The notes under the pieces are model-generated. The model made no database searches, was not told the DNA's origin, and saw only the letters and a list, made by a program, of their open reading frames with translations. Positions 32,201-42,700 of a stretch of DNA of 64,000 nt are shown here, piece after piece. Source of the stretch: Vanessa cardui (taxonomy: Eukaryota; Arthropoda; Insecta; Lepidoptera; Nymphalidae); contig NC_061126.1 in assembly GCF_905220365.1 (NCBI RefSeq), forward strand, positions 3,100,001 to 3,164,000. Direction: 5' to 3'. Both the position numbers and the translations under genes were made by a program. The stretch's first letter is position 1. Every line of letters begins with the position of its first letter.

Positions 32201-34991
32201 TCCGTCGCCACGGCGTAGCTAGCGAGCGCCGTCGGCTCCGCTGAGGAAAATTTAATAAGACTGTTAAATTACCTCAATCTTATTCCTGTTTCAAGCACAC
32301 TGCAAACCTTTCGTTGATTGAACTGAATAACTACAAGTCGATATTAACTATACAAACAAATGTTATAAATTGTGATGTGTGCCGGAGGCACATTAGTATT
32401 GTAACGATCTTACTAATAAACGGACGTATCAACCGAATAGTGTTTTATTGCAATACTCATCAATCTGACATATACAGATACACACGTTTACCCATATGTA
32501 CAGCACAGATGTAATACTCACCCTTATTGACCGGATCCGACTCGTCCCCGACGGCGATGCACTGGTAGACGGTGAGCTCGGTCAAGTTGGTGAGCGTGAC
32601 GGCCCTGGTCCCGTGCGCGGCGTAGAGCGGCGGCAGCGCGGTGACGTACACGCCGAGGTAGCCGCGGCCGGCCGTGGCCAGCAGGCGCCCGTCCGCGCTC
32701 CACGCGCAGCGCTCGGCGCCGCCCACCGGCTGCACCGAGCCGCACACTTCACCACTGTTCCATAGATCTATCAACTTCAACCTAAATATTGAAAGTTACA
32801 AACGGGTGTTATTTCTTAAACATTTCATCGTTCAATTCAAGTCATTCTTAAAGACCTAACAGTACTCACTGTCCATCTCCACACGAAGCGGCCTGTCCAT
32901 TCAATATCGCAATATCTGTCAAATTGTCCTTATGATTCTTGACTTGGAACAATTCCTCCCCCACTTCTTTGATATGAGTCGATATTGCTATTATATACCC
33001 TGCGCTGAATCCAATAAGAATATAACCATCACCATACCACTTATAAGAAACAATGGAGCCATATCTTTGCTGAAATGCCAGCTCTATAGGATTTTCAGGA
33101 TTAAGAAGATTGTATAAGTATAATGTTCTCTTACCGACCACAAGGCTAATCTGTAACATAGATTGTTCCAAAGATTTTATATATAATAGTGAAAAATATT
33201 ACACTTTATCGTATTGCAATCATATGTAAAGGAAAAGAAATTAAGGTAGGGACACAGAGACTGCATAAATAGTTTTCTATCAGTTTTGAACTCTTACCAT
33301 CAGGAGGCCTATTTGCATATCATACTACCATACTGATAACAAAATAATAATCTAAAAATTAATAATGATATTAATTATATACGCAAAAATAAATTATACT
33401 GTATTCTAATATTTGAAATCAGAGTATTAAAGTATTGACTATAAAAATTGTATGAATAAAACTGTGATCTTACTGTATTTTCACCAGCAATCCTTTCGTC
33501 TGTTTTCATTTCGGAAAACTGTAAATCATTTGGAATATCACGCAAAGTAATCATTCTTAGAGTGTCTCCATCTGAATTATTGATAGATAAGTTTTTATCA
33601 TCTGAAGCAAGCACCAGTATGCTATCTCTATTCCAAGCCGCACACGTGATTTTCTTTGTGTGTTTTCCTATTATGGGTATTCTCCTAAAAAGTCATGATT
33701 CATTATTATCAAAATATGTATATATATATTGCTCAATTTATATTTACTTATCATCTAATAATTGTGAAATGCCATTCAAACAAACATACATATCATGCAG
33801 AAGAAAAGAAATAAGATAAAGAGAAAAAATGAGCATTGCTTTTGTTTTGAAGAACATAAATTTAGAAGAAAGTGTAAAATTTCAATGGCAGTACATATTT
33901 TTAAAAAACAGCAATAAAACTATTATTAAATATATTTTGGATTTTTTTTTATAAATATGTAGTAACTAACATATATTTATTTATATGTATAATTACTTTG
34001 TAGTGTGATGGTTGTATAATGCTAAGTTTCCTTTCTGAGTTCCTATTGCTAGTAATGGTTCTCCATAAGACCATGCCAAGCAAGACGGAGGTTCACGGAG
34101 ACCAGTCTCTATATTCACACGCTTGTTGGCATGGCATTCCCATAATAGAACAGAATTGCTGTTTGGTGTGATGATGGCCAAGTAGTCACCATCAGTGTCC
34201 CATTCCATCCCTGCACAAAGGCTAAAACAAAAAAGTATTCTATTGTTTCATATTTATAACTATAAAATAAATAATGCACAAAGTAACATAAGAGTGAGAA
34301 AAAATCATATAAATAGTTTGCTTTTACACCATACTAAAATAAGGGTAATAAAGTAATATTTTATATACATTAGAGAGTCGAGATGGCCCAGTAGTTAGAA
34401 TGCGTGCATGTTAACCGATGATTGCGGGTTCAAACCCAGGCAAGCACCGCTGATTCATGTGCTTGATTTGTCTTTATAATTCATCTCGTGCTCAGCGGTG
34501 AAGGAAAACATCGTGACGAAACCTGCATGTGACAAATTTCAAAGAAATTCTGCCACATGTGTATTCCACTAACCCGCATTGGAACAGCGTGGTGGAATAT
34601 GTTCCAAACCTTCTCCTCAAAGGGAAAGGAAGCGTTTAGCCCAGCAGTGGGAACTTACAGGCTGGTGTTGTATATACATTAATGTATGCTATACTTACCC
34701 TGAGAGCTTTAACCTCTCCTGCAATTGGCCTGATCGGTCATGAATAGCAACTGTGGCATCCGTACCAGTTGTTGCAAGCAAGGAGTGCGACTCCCCCTTT
34801 TGCCATAAAAAATATAGCTCTCCAAGGCCATGAGGTTGTTCAATAGTATAAAGTAACTGAAAAATATTTAATTTTTAACTTATGAGGAAAGACATTAAAA
34901 AAAACAAAAGTTACTAAAGTATGCATTGTAAAATTGTGCAGTGTAAAAAATAGAAAGGATAATGAAATAAACTTACTTTTGGAGAATTCAT
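24808..34991 (-). CDS. Wdr19: Wdr19/IFT144, intraflagellar transport complex A subunit, complete
   Basis: IFT-A core subunit needed for retrograde transport and membrane-protein entry in cilia; insect orthologue Oseg6. In insects its site of action is sensory-neuron cilia and sperm flagella. Exons on the minus strand: 34977-34991, 34699-34856, 33997-34221, 33474-33684, 32870-33150, 32522-32781, 32020-32240, 31820-31942, 31541-31728, 31063-31269, 30747-30958, 30236-30323, 28998-29186, 27940-28824, 27753-27861, 27223-27372, 26563-26656, 26383-26492, 26052-26219, 24991-25067, 24808-24919. All phases agree and sum to 4083 nt, 1360 residues, close to vertebrate WDR19 length. The start MNSPK is the first in-frame ATG. 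Exon 9 is least certain (internal CAG acceptor at 31729, donor GTCGCC). Confidence 0.93.
25068..26051. other. Wdr19 intron 19, AT-rich, nothing recognised
   Basis: About 1 kb of AT-rich intron separating the two zinc-ribbon exons. No transposon, RNA gene or coding exon was identified on either strand. Confidence 0.5.
26383..30958 (-). CDS. Wdr19: Wdr19 exons 11-18: TPR-like helical solenoid
   Basis: Residues about 630-1242 form helical repeats, the IFT-A assembly surface. The 885-nt exon 14 (27940-28824) holds most of it: [39 protein letters not shown]-like [29 protein letters not shown] and [20 protein letters not shown], all collinear with vertebrate WDR19. Exons 15-18 continue with [40 protein letters not shown] and [14 protein letters not shown]. 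Two upstream introns end in SINE copies (28839-28938 and 29211-29529). Confidence 0.91.
26757..27055 (-). mobile_element. SINE family 1, copy E
   Basis: Near full-length copy: CAGCCTGTAAATTACCCACA at one end, GGCCATCTCAGC at the tRNA-like head, with an (AGTAA)n tail. It is sense to Wdr19 and lies in the intron 26657-27222. A deletion removes part of the body near 26872. An internal TATATATATA stretch near 26972 is shared with copy G, suggesting these two are a subfamily. Confidence 0.87.
28839..28938 (-). mobile_element. SINE family 1, partial copy F abutting a splice acceptor
   Basis: A 100-bp 3' fragment (CAGCCTGTACATTTCCCACT to TTCCAATGCGGGT on plus) in the 173-bp intron 28825-28997, sense to Wdr19. 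Its 3' tail on the minus strand reads CAGGCTGTTAC followed by a T run and then AG at 28825-28826, directly before exon 14. The SINE tail thus forms the polypyrimidine tract of that acceptor. Confidence 0.86.
29211..29529 (-). mobile_element. SINE family 1, copy G
   Basis: Full-length copy sense to Wdr19, with GTAAA-repeat tail and tRNA-like head ending GGCCATCTCAGATC. Target duplication TAAATTTA is visible at 29203-29210 and 29530-29537. Its tail ends about 20 bp upstream of the acceptor of exon 13 (29186). Confidence 0.87.
29885..30147. mobile_element. TIR element (MITE-like), about 263 bp
   Basis: The ends are imperfect inverted repeats: ATATGTCACCGTAAGACTA from 29885 and the complement of TAATCTTACATTGACATAT ending at 30147. 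Inside, the motif TTGTAATCTG or its complement recurs four times (29917-29926, 29936-29945, 30004-30013, 30100-30109). The element is non-coding and lies in Wdr19 intron 12. The superfamily is unknown. Confidence 0.6.
31063..34991 (-). CDS. Wdr19: Wdr19 exons 1-10: two WD40 beta-propellers
   Basis: Residues 1 to about 629 form tandem WD40 propellers, which in IFT-A bind partner subunits and cargo. Recognisable blocks are [70 protein letters not shown] and, in the second propeller, DFFIFVTD...[10 protein letters not shown] and [14 protein letters not shown]. Correspondence with vertebrate WDR19 is collinear throughout. Exons 6-9 are GC-rich, unlike the AT-rich exons 2-5, so composition changes sharply within one gene. 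A LINE tail (31334-31490) lies between exons 10 and 9. Confidence 0.9.
31334..31490 (+). mobile_element. LINE 3'-tail fragment
   Basis: About 157 bp matching the 3' end of the 15516-18071 LINE almost base for base, with GAGTTTCTTGCCGGTTCTTC, ACTTTCCGAACCGGTGGTAG and the TTTGATTTTGATTTTGATT tail. It is a short 5'-truncated insertion in Wdr19 intron 9, antisense to the gene. Confidence 0.88.
34373..34670 (+). mobile_element. SINE family 1, copy H (plus orientation)
   Basis: Full-length copy with head AGTCGAGATGGCCCAGTAGT, B box GGGTTCAAACCC, and 3' end TTACAGGCTGGTGTTG. A perfect 11-bp target duplication, TATATACATTA, occurs at 34362-34372 and 34671-34681. It lies in Wdr19 intron 2, antisense to the gene; every other family 1 copy in this window is on the minus strand. 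Confidence 0.9.
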
Positions 34992-35811
34992 TTATAATTT
35001 ATTATATATTCCTATATAAGCTCATCAATATATAAGTTCATAAATTGAAAAAAGGACACACTATTTTTATTTTTGAATAAGTTGCAGAATAGTAATTGCT
35101 TTTTATTAAGTTAGTAGATAAAATTTAGTTACATTTCGCTTTTTGATTTATAAATTTTGTACATTATCTTTGCTTAAACTTTTAAATTATTGTTAGTCAA
35201 AGATGTTACAAAGTTTATTGATGGATAGCGGCTGTTGCTTAGCAACCGTTGAAGTCACTTATTCCGTTTTAAAAACAGGTCATACACATAGTGATTTTAT
35301 TATAATACTAAAACTTCAAATTATCAAATTTAAAAAATCATGATAAATTAGAGATAGTTAGCATTCTGGAAACCTTAAATTTATTCATCAAATAATCTAA
35401 TTCTACGTCTTATTTTATGTTTTAAAATGGAGCTAAATATCAGAAAGTGACCAAAACGTAAATAATGTACTTTGACTGTATTATTATGTAGCACAATATC
35501 GTGTCAATAAAATAATAATTTTTAAAACAATCAAAATTAACCCCCAAGGTGTAATGTTAGCTTAAAATGTTATGGTGTTGCTGTATTTTTGAGTGTCATA
35601 TTTTCAGTTTTCAAAATTGACAAAATAGATAAATTGAAATGCTATTTACTATAAAGTATTAATATATGTATATAACTTGTTACTATAAAATATAAATAAA
35701 ATTAAATATTTAATTGTTTCAAGTAGCACGAAATAAATACCACTATTTATAATTCAACCGGTAATGTTACGTTGAAAATGACTGTTTAGCAATATTACTT
35801 ACGAAATCACA
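34992..35811. promoter_or_regulatory. Shared divergent promoter region of Wdr19 and Rars2
   Basis: An 820-bp AT-rich gap between the start codons of two divergent genes. It must hold both 5' UTRs and probably both promoters. The one motif I can support is the X-box at 35234-35246. No TATA box stands out against the AT-rich background, and no additional exon was identified. Confidence 0.6.
35234..35246. promoter_or_regulatory. RFX X-box (GTTGCTTAGCAAC)
   Basis: A perfect palindrome with half sites GTTGCT and AGCAAC around one T, fitting the X-box consensus bound by RFX factors. It is 243 bp upstream of the Wdr19 start codon. RFX factors are the conserved regulators of ciliary genes, including IFT genes in Drosophila and nematodes, so the site fits Wdr19 rather than Rars2. 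Binding is inferred from sequence only. Confidence 0.8.
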
Positions 35812-37637
35812 ATGGTTACAAAATTAAAAAGAATTTTACTAGGAAAGGTAAAATATGTTTTGTTTAAATCAGTAATTTAATTCTTATTGTTTTTTCGGTT
35901 TTAGTCGTTTCACAATTTCTATTAAATTTAGGTTACAAATTTTTAATAATTCTTTTTTAAGGTTTTCACTCAAACTGGATTGGAGTCAAACAGAAATGCT
36001 ATAAATCTAAAGCAAATGCATTTTTCTTATAAGCATAAAGAAAGTATATTCATAGTAAATTTAGCAAGTGATAGTAAACATAATTTAGAAAAAGGAAGTA
36101 AAAACCATAAAAACAGTGAATGTGACCAGATAGCAGTGGATATAGATAGAAATCTTTTTGTTAAATATGTTTTAGAAAACATTAGGCATGAACCATTGCC
36201 TAATCCAAAACCAAAGAAAATTGTTATTGATTTTAGTTCACCAAATATTGCAAAACCGTTTCATGTGGGCCATTTAAGGTCCACAATAATAGGTAATTTT
36301 ATTGCAAATATAAATAAATATTTTCACAATGATGTTATAAAATTAAATTATTTAGGTGACTGGGGCACACAATTTGGTCTTTTGCAGTATGGATTGCAAC
36401 AAAAAAAGATTACAGTTCATGATCTCTGTAATAATCCTATACAAAATTTGTATGAAGTATATGTGCATGCTAACAAGCTGGCTTCCATTGATGATAATGT
36501 ACAAAAACAGGCCATAAAATACTTTTCGGACATAGAGCAAGGAAGGTCTGACTTGGAAAATTGGAGAAAAATTCGTGAAATAACAGTCCACGAACTAGAA
36601 AAAATTTATCATAGATTAGGCATTACATTTGATGATTATCATTGGGAATCGGATTACAATGGTGAAGCAATAAAGAGATTAATGGAAACATTAGAGAAAC
36701 AAAATATTATCACAACTGATGATTTAGGGAAGAAAGTAGCGGAATTTAAAAATAGAACTATCACTGTTTTAAAGAGTGATAACTCTACTTTATATCTCTC
36801 CAGAGACATTGCCGCACTCTTAGATAGGTATAAAAAATATAGTTTTGATAGGATGCTGTATGTGGTAGATAATGCTCAAAGTGATCATTTTGCTGCTGTA
36901 TTTCACATAGTTGGGAAACTCAATAAAGAATGCACTGAAGGCTGTGAACATGTCAAATTTGGTAGAATTAAAGGCATGAGTACAAGAAGTGGAAATGTTG
37001 TATTCCTCAATGATATACTAGATGAAGCAAAACAGAAAATGTTTGAAAAACAACAAGAATCTAAAAGTAATTTTCATCCATCCAAACTTTTCTCATTATT
37101 ATTTAATAAACTTTATTTATTTTGAATTCAATTTCAGATACTAGAACTACAGCTGTAAATGAAGAAACTTGTGACATACTTGGTACAACAGCAGTTTTAA
37201 TAAATGATTTAAAACAGCGTAGACAAAAAGATTATGTTTTTGATTGGGACAGAGCACTACAGAGTGAAGGAGATAGTGGAATAAAATTGCAGTATCTTCA
37301 TTGTAGACTTTGGAGTTTGGAAAAAAATACTGGTGTAACAATTCCAACGTTTTGTAACCCAGACTGCCTCACTGAAGAAATCATTGGTGAAGTTGTAGCA
37401 GAATTAGCAAGATTTGAAGAAATTCTAAACCAGTCATTAAAAGAAAAAGAAGCCTGCATTATTGTTAATTATTTATTTCGTTTAGCCAGACATGTAAATA
37501 GAATGTTTAATGAGCTTAATGTTAAAAATGTTGATAAGGATCTGGGATCTCAGAGGTTGCTAGTTTTTCATTCAGCAAGAATTGTCATTAAAAGGGGCTT
37601 AGAAATTTTAGGTGTCAAGCCTTTATGTGAAATGTAA
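35812..37637 (+). CDS. Rars2: Mitochondrial arginyl-tRNA synthetase, complete
   Basis: Class I aminoacyl-tRNA synthetase that charges mitochondrial tRNA-Arg. Exons 35812-35847, 35962-37066 and 37138-37637 sum to 1641 nt, 546 residues, in frame. The HIGH motif is HVGH (about residues 113-116, in SSPNIAKPFHVGHLRST). The KMSKS equivalent is degenerate (KGMSTRSG, about 348-355), as usual for mitochondrial ArgRS. NYLGDWGTQFGLL and a C-terminal DALR-type anticodon-binding region ending LGVKPLCEM match the family. The N-terminus MVTKLKRILLGK is basic and could be a short targeting peptide. The start is the first ATG, after a stop in the leader. The gene is AT-rich, unlike the GC-rich neighbours. A poly(A) signal lies at 37693. 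Confidence 0.94.
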
Positions 37638-39140
37638 TTTTTAGTAGTGCTATGTTCACTAGTTAAAGTTATAACAGTTATTTCTATTTTGTAATAAATG
37701 TTCTAATATTGTACTTTCAATCCTTTTTTTATGTGGTAACCCTGATAGTGTAAATATGGTGAAATATTTGTTAGTAAATAAATATTAAAAGGGACTTTTT
37801 TTAAGGCTATGTTATAGTCTAAAAAAAAAATCAATAGAACTTTTAAGGAATGTCTAAGGAACAATATTCAAGACATGGGATATATCTTTCTGAAATAAAA
37901 AAATTAGTATACCTGGTAAAAAATTACCTAAAAGGAAATATCAATCCATCTACAACTAAGAAGTAGTTTAAGCTGTAATTAAATGAACTATCATTTAATT
38001 ACGACTTAAACATCTGTGTTTTTGTATATTTTTTATCATTATGTTACCTGAGATCTGGGCCAAAGTGAATAGCTAGCTTTAATTGTACAGAGTACATGTG
38101 GAATATAGATTAATGTTAATAGTAATTGATTTTATTTATTTATTTATTAAATCGACTATTTAAACAAAGTATGTAATAGTAGTAGATATTAGAACTATAC
38201 AGCATCTTTACATAATTGTTTTTTACATCAAAATCTTAGACAAATCTTATAAGAAAAATATAATATTAAAAATACTTTCATATGATATCTGTCTATTTAA
38301 GTCATTCGAACATATTTTTTAATACATGACTGATGTAAGTATGGTACAACGTATTGGTTGTACTGCCGTCGGTATGATAATATAACTTTACATTATTCAT
38401 CTTACTTAATATAAATAAAATATATTTGATAAGGTACAGGAAAGAGAGTCTAATTTTTCAGATTGTATATTTTGTGTCTTAACAGCAAAAATAATAATTA
38501 TTAAATGTAATTTATGAGCCTTTTATCAAATAATTATTTAATATAATCGTATAGTCGAACTATAATTACCACAAAACATAGATTCGCTTAAGACTGTCCA
38601 CATTTTTATTTCTCAAAGAGTTCTGTGAGAAAATATTTCCAGTTTAAATACTGCAAATATTTTAAATATAATATTCACAGTCATTTTATTTATTAAAACA
38701 AATGTAATTAATTATGATGCTCTAAAAAATTTTGGTGTCCATTAAATAAAAACATAATAGGTTAAAATAATAATGATTTATATAATTATATTTTTCTGTT
38801 TTGTTTGTTCTATTTAAATTGTACTGAAATAAAATTAGTTAATTTTAATAAATTTAATAATAGAAAGTATTATTTTCTCTATGATGACCTAGAGACCATA
38901 GATCTAGATACACGTCGTATTGATGGTGACCCCTCCCGATATTGGAGGGAAATTTTAAATGATGTTAAAAAATAACTTATTTGCTGCAATTTTTTATATA
39001 AAATTAAAGACAAAATGAATAAAGTCCATATTTTTAATTTTTTTATGTTCTCTTAAAAGTAAAAGTAAGATTTAACTATTTAGTTTAGCGTTTAAATTTA
39101 AGTAGAAAACTCATCGGTTAACTTCGTTTCTATTCGGTTC
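37638..39140. other. Intergenic region between Rars2 and CBP
   Basis: About 1.5 kb of AT-rich DNA holding the Rars2 3' end and the distal upstream region of CBP. No RNA gene, transposon or open frame of significance was recognised. Confidence 0.55.
37693..37698 (+). terminator. Rars2 poly(A) signal AATAAA
   Basis: AATAAA lies 56 nt after the Rars2 stop codon, in an AT-rich tail with no further coding potential. It is the first canonical hexamer downstream. Confidence 0.6.
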
Positions 39141-39747
39141 TGAACGCGTTGACGTCAGAATAATTGGACCGATCCTGCGTCAAGTCGGCACTTCCGGCAG
39201 TCACGTGGTGTGCGAGGACCAATCACAAGCCTTTGTCTCTTTATAGGCCGACATTTTCTGACAAGCGTAGAAAAAGTTTTCATCAACAGCCGCCATTTTG
39301 CGCTGGAGAGACTGAGAAGTATTTCGGAATTTGTCGTGTAAATTTTCTGTTTTTTCTTACATCATTTAATCATAAACTGTACCATTCCGTATATTTTAAA
39401 GTGTTAAGTGAAATCGTGTAGTTCGATCGGTAAAATAAGTTCCATAAAGTAGCAAAATCTGGTGATATTGTTTTCATTTATTGTGCTAGTTCCGTCGGAA
39501 GATGGTGAGAGGGTCTGTGTAGCTCTTCGATTCGGAGCTTTGTAATGGCGAATACTTGAGTGAGAAATTTTAATATGTGCCTTCAATGGTCCGAGAGACA
39601 TCGAACGATCGGGATGTGGGTGAATTACGTTATGATGGATGACAAATCGCTTTAAAATGTTATTTCTTAAAGATATAAGACATAAATGTGTTATTTGAAT
39701 CGGCGGGCCGAAATATTCACGACGGCTTACGTTTAGTAAACAGAGCC
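39141..39747 (+). promoter_or_regulatory. CBP promoter and 5' leader
   Basis: Composition changes here from AT-rich to balanced. Within about 150 bp lie a perfect CRE TGACGTCA (39150-39157), an ETS-type CTTCCGG (39191-39197), an E-box CACGTG (39202-39207), CCAAT (39219-39223), and a YY1/Pho-type GCCGCCATTTTG (39289-39300), all typical of constitutive promoters. The presumed transcription start is near the last of these, leaving a leader of several hundred nt before the ATG at 39748. An in-frame upstream ATG at 39688 would add 20 residues, but the 39748 start (AGCCATGG) has the better context and matches known CBP N-termini. Confidence 0.7.
39150..39157. promoter_or_regulatory. Consensus cAMP response element
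   Basis: The exact palindrome TGACGTCA sits in the CBP promoter region, about 600 bp upstream of the start codon. CREB/ATF family dimers bind this sequence and recruit CBP itself. Occupancy cannot be judged from sequence. Confidence 0.65.
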
Positions 39748-42700
39748 ATGGCCGATCATCATGTGGATGAGCCGCCTAATAAGCGGGCTAAGATGATCCG
39801 GGACCCTTTCCAGGGTCCCTCGGACACCGCAGGTGAGTACTTTTTCTTATTTTGCAAGTTTCTTAAGTTTCGAGCACCCTTCTGTCATTATTATATTACA
39901 GAGATTTTTGACATTTTGCCGTCGCTCTTGTTAGCGCCCTCCAAGTTTTGCGTCGTATTATTGTTTCTTGAGCTAAATTAACTAGGAAAATGTGCTTTTT
40001 AGTATATTTTAGGTTTATTGTACTTATAATAATTATTTTTGTGTTATTACAAATTATTTCGACACTTCGATAACAAATTAGACAGTACGAAACAAAATGT
40101 TGTTTCAAGTCATATCGTAAAAAGTTTTTGGAATAAATGAACAATTCGTGATTAAAATAGTAAGGATATCAGATAAATATTTGCCGTGTACGTATTTCTC
40201 TTGCATTGAAATACATTTATGAATGTTTTTGATGGTGACATGATTAGTTTAAACTCTAATTAGTTTTGTGTATAATATATTGTACTGTGTTCAATTAAAA
40301 GAACTCATTTTATCAAAACTTCTCATTATTATATCTATAAAATGATAGGTTTGTTTGATACAATAAATCTTATAATGACATTATTAACAATAATGGAGTG
40401 ACCTACATTTAGTTTTGTGATTATAACCCATCAAATTAGGCAAACAGAATTTAAGGCAAATTATTTATAGTTTGTATTGTCTCTATATCTCTATCTAATA
40501 TATGCTTGTAATGTGTCCAACATACACATATGATATATTTACATTTACATGTATTAGTGTAACCTTAGAGTGTTTTTTCCAATTGTTTAAAATTTAATGG
40601 TGAAATTTTGTGTCAACAATTTCATATTATCTTTCATAAAAAAGTTTAAATGAATTATTTCAAACAAATATATTTAAAAACTGGAATGTGAGAAATAGTA
40701 AAGATAAATTTTTATATGTTTCTTTCAATTTAAATTTGTTGGTTAAGTGCAAACTTATAGACAACTATATATCTGTCAAAACATATTTTCCTAATGTATG
40801 ACAAAATATTAATAACTTTATACACAAATTATGTTTAAAAAAGAATACTGTTTAGCCAAATTGACTTTTAATGATATTGATGCAATTATAAATTGATTTT
40901 AGTATGTAACATGATATTGTATAGATGTTTATTACTATTTTGTTTTATGCTCAAAATATAGTTTTAATAGAAAATTAATCACAATAAAAGTTTTTATCCA
41001 ATTTATAATTATTTATTTTCAAATAAAAATCCCAATATACCAAATTAATTGTTGATTGAAAAAATTAATTGAAATATTATAGGTTATCTAAGACATATTT
41101 GATTTTCTTTCGATGTAATAGTGAAATACTTTGATGCTGATGTTAATTTTTTTTTTTTGTATGTTTTAAAAATGTGAATGGTGAATATAATAAATTATAT
41201 TTTTATTTATTTCATATAGTATAAAAGTGAGTATGTTTGGTTTTCAAGAAGTTAAATAAATGAATTATTTTTATTATAACATAAAACATGTACCATTAGT
41301 ATAAGTTTTACAAACACATAAAATTGGTTTCAGTAGACGGGTTTTCTAACCTGGACATGTTCGACCTTGAAAAGGATCTCCCTGATGAGTTGATGGGAGG
41401 TTCATGGGGTGAACAACCTGGTGTCACAGGGCCAAAGCCCCCGGCGCAAGGACCCGGCCCTGGGGGACAAATGGGCCAGCAGCAGCTTAACGGAGATGAT
41501 CCGACTGCTGCCATGCAGAGACAAATTAATAATCACCTTATTCAACAAGTGAGTACCTGGGACTGATGTTTGTATTGAATGAAAAACCTTTATAACAATA
41601 TTTAACTTGACTCGAAGAAAGAGCAAATTAATGTAATTTATGCTTACAGTAATATATTTTTGGTTACATAATTTTTTTTATTTCAAATTGATAATATCAG
41701 CAACAGACTTCTTAATAGAGTATTTCCATAGATATTAATTATTTTTTGTAATTATGAAATTAAACTTATAATTGAACAAGCTTTATAATATCTTCTTTTC
41801 AATATTTTGTAGATAAAGATTAATTTTAACACATAAAAAATAAGAATACTTTATCATTATAATAGTAACTAATTAAACAACAAGTAATGCAATAACATAT
41901 CTCATATTGCATATTGTGTTTATCCTATTTATTCAGAGAATTTAAATTAAAAACATTATACACTTCTAAGGTACATAATTTTCAAATGTTAATTCTTAAT
42001 TTTTAACAAATGCTACTTGATATGATTAATTTATAAATTTTGTAGAATTCCTAAATTTATGATTCTTACTGATTGTTATAAAAATGTTTCATTCATAATT
42101 AACTGATTCTTAATCTATTAAATAGAAAGAATCTGAAATTAAAGTACAATTAACTATGTGCTTAATTTCATGTAACTTTACTGAATATATAAATATAATA
42201 AAATATTAAATGTCTCTAGAGCACTTTTAATTAATATATTTACGATTTGAATAAAAACAATCTTTGATCTACAAATTTATTATCAAAATCATGTATTACA
42301 TGAAATATCCACATTTTTTTTTTACTTAAAATTATTTGTATATGATCTGAATTAATTAAAACTAATAATGTGTTATGTCGTTTGCTGGTCTTTTCACAGG
42401 GCAACAAGGGTGGCTTAGTAGGCCACAACAACCCTTTAGGATTGAGTAGTCTAGGAAGTAAGAGTCCTAACTTACAGTCACCGCCCAATGTATCTGTCTC
42501 CAAAGACTTAATGGGTGGTATGCTTCAGCAACTTATACCAAATACAAGTCATCCAAACCAACTCCACTCTTCAATGCCAATGAGCTCCATTCAAGGTAAG
42601 TATTGTGTTCTGCTGAAGAACAATTTATTTTTTATATTATGACCGAATATAAATTTGTAAAGATCTTGTTTATACATAGGAAAGTGTATTGAAAGTCAGT

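Noticed and set aside
31492..32244. Multiple plus-strand Arg/Ala-rich ORFs over Wdr19 exons 7-9
   Set aside because: Antisense shadows of GC-rich coding exons; only the minus-strand frame aligns with WDR19.
39688..39747. Upstream in-frame ATG for CBP (20 extra residues)
   Set aside because: It has a weaker initiation context and the added residues are not like known CBP N-termini; the 39748 ATG has AGCCATGG and matches [10 protein letters not shown]. Kept only as an alternative.
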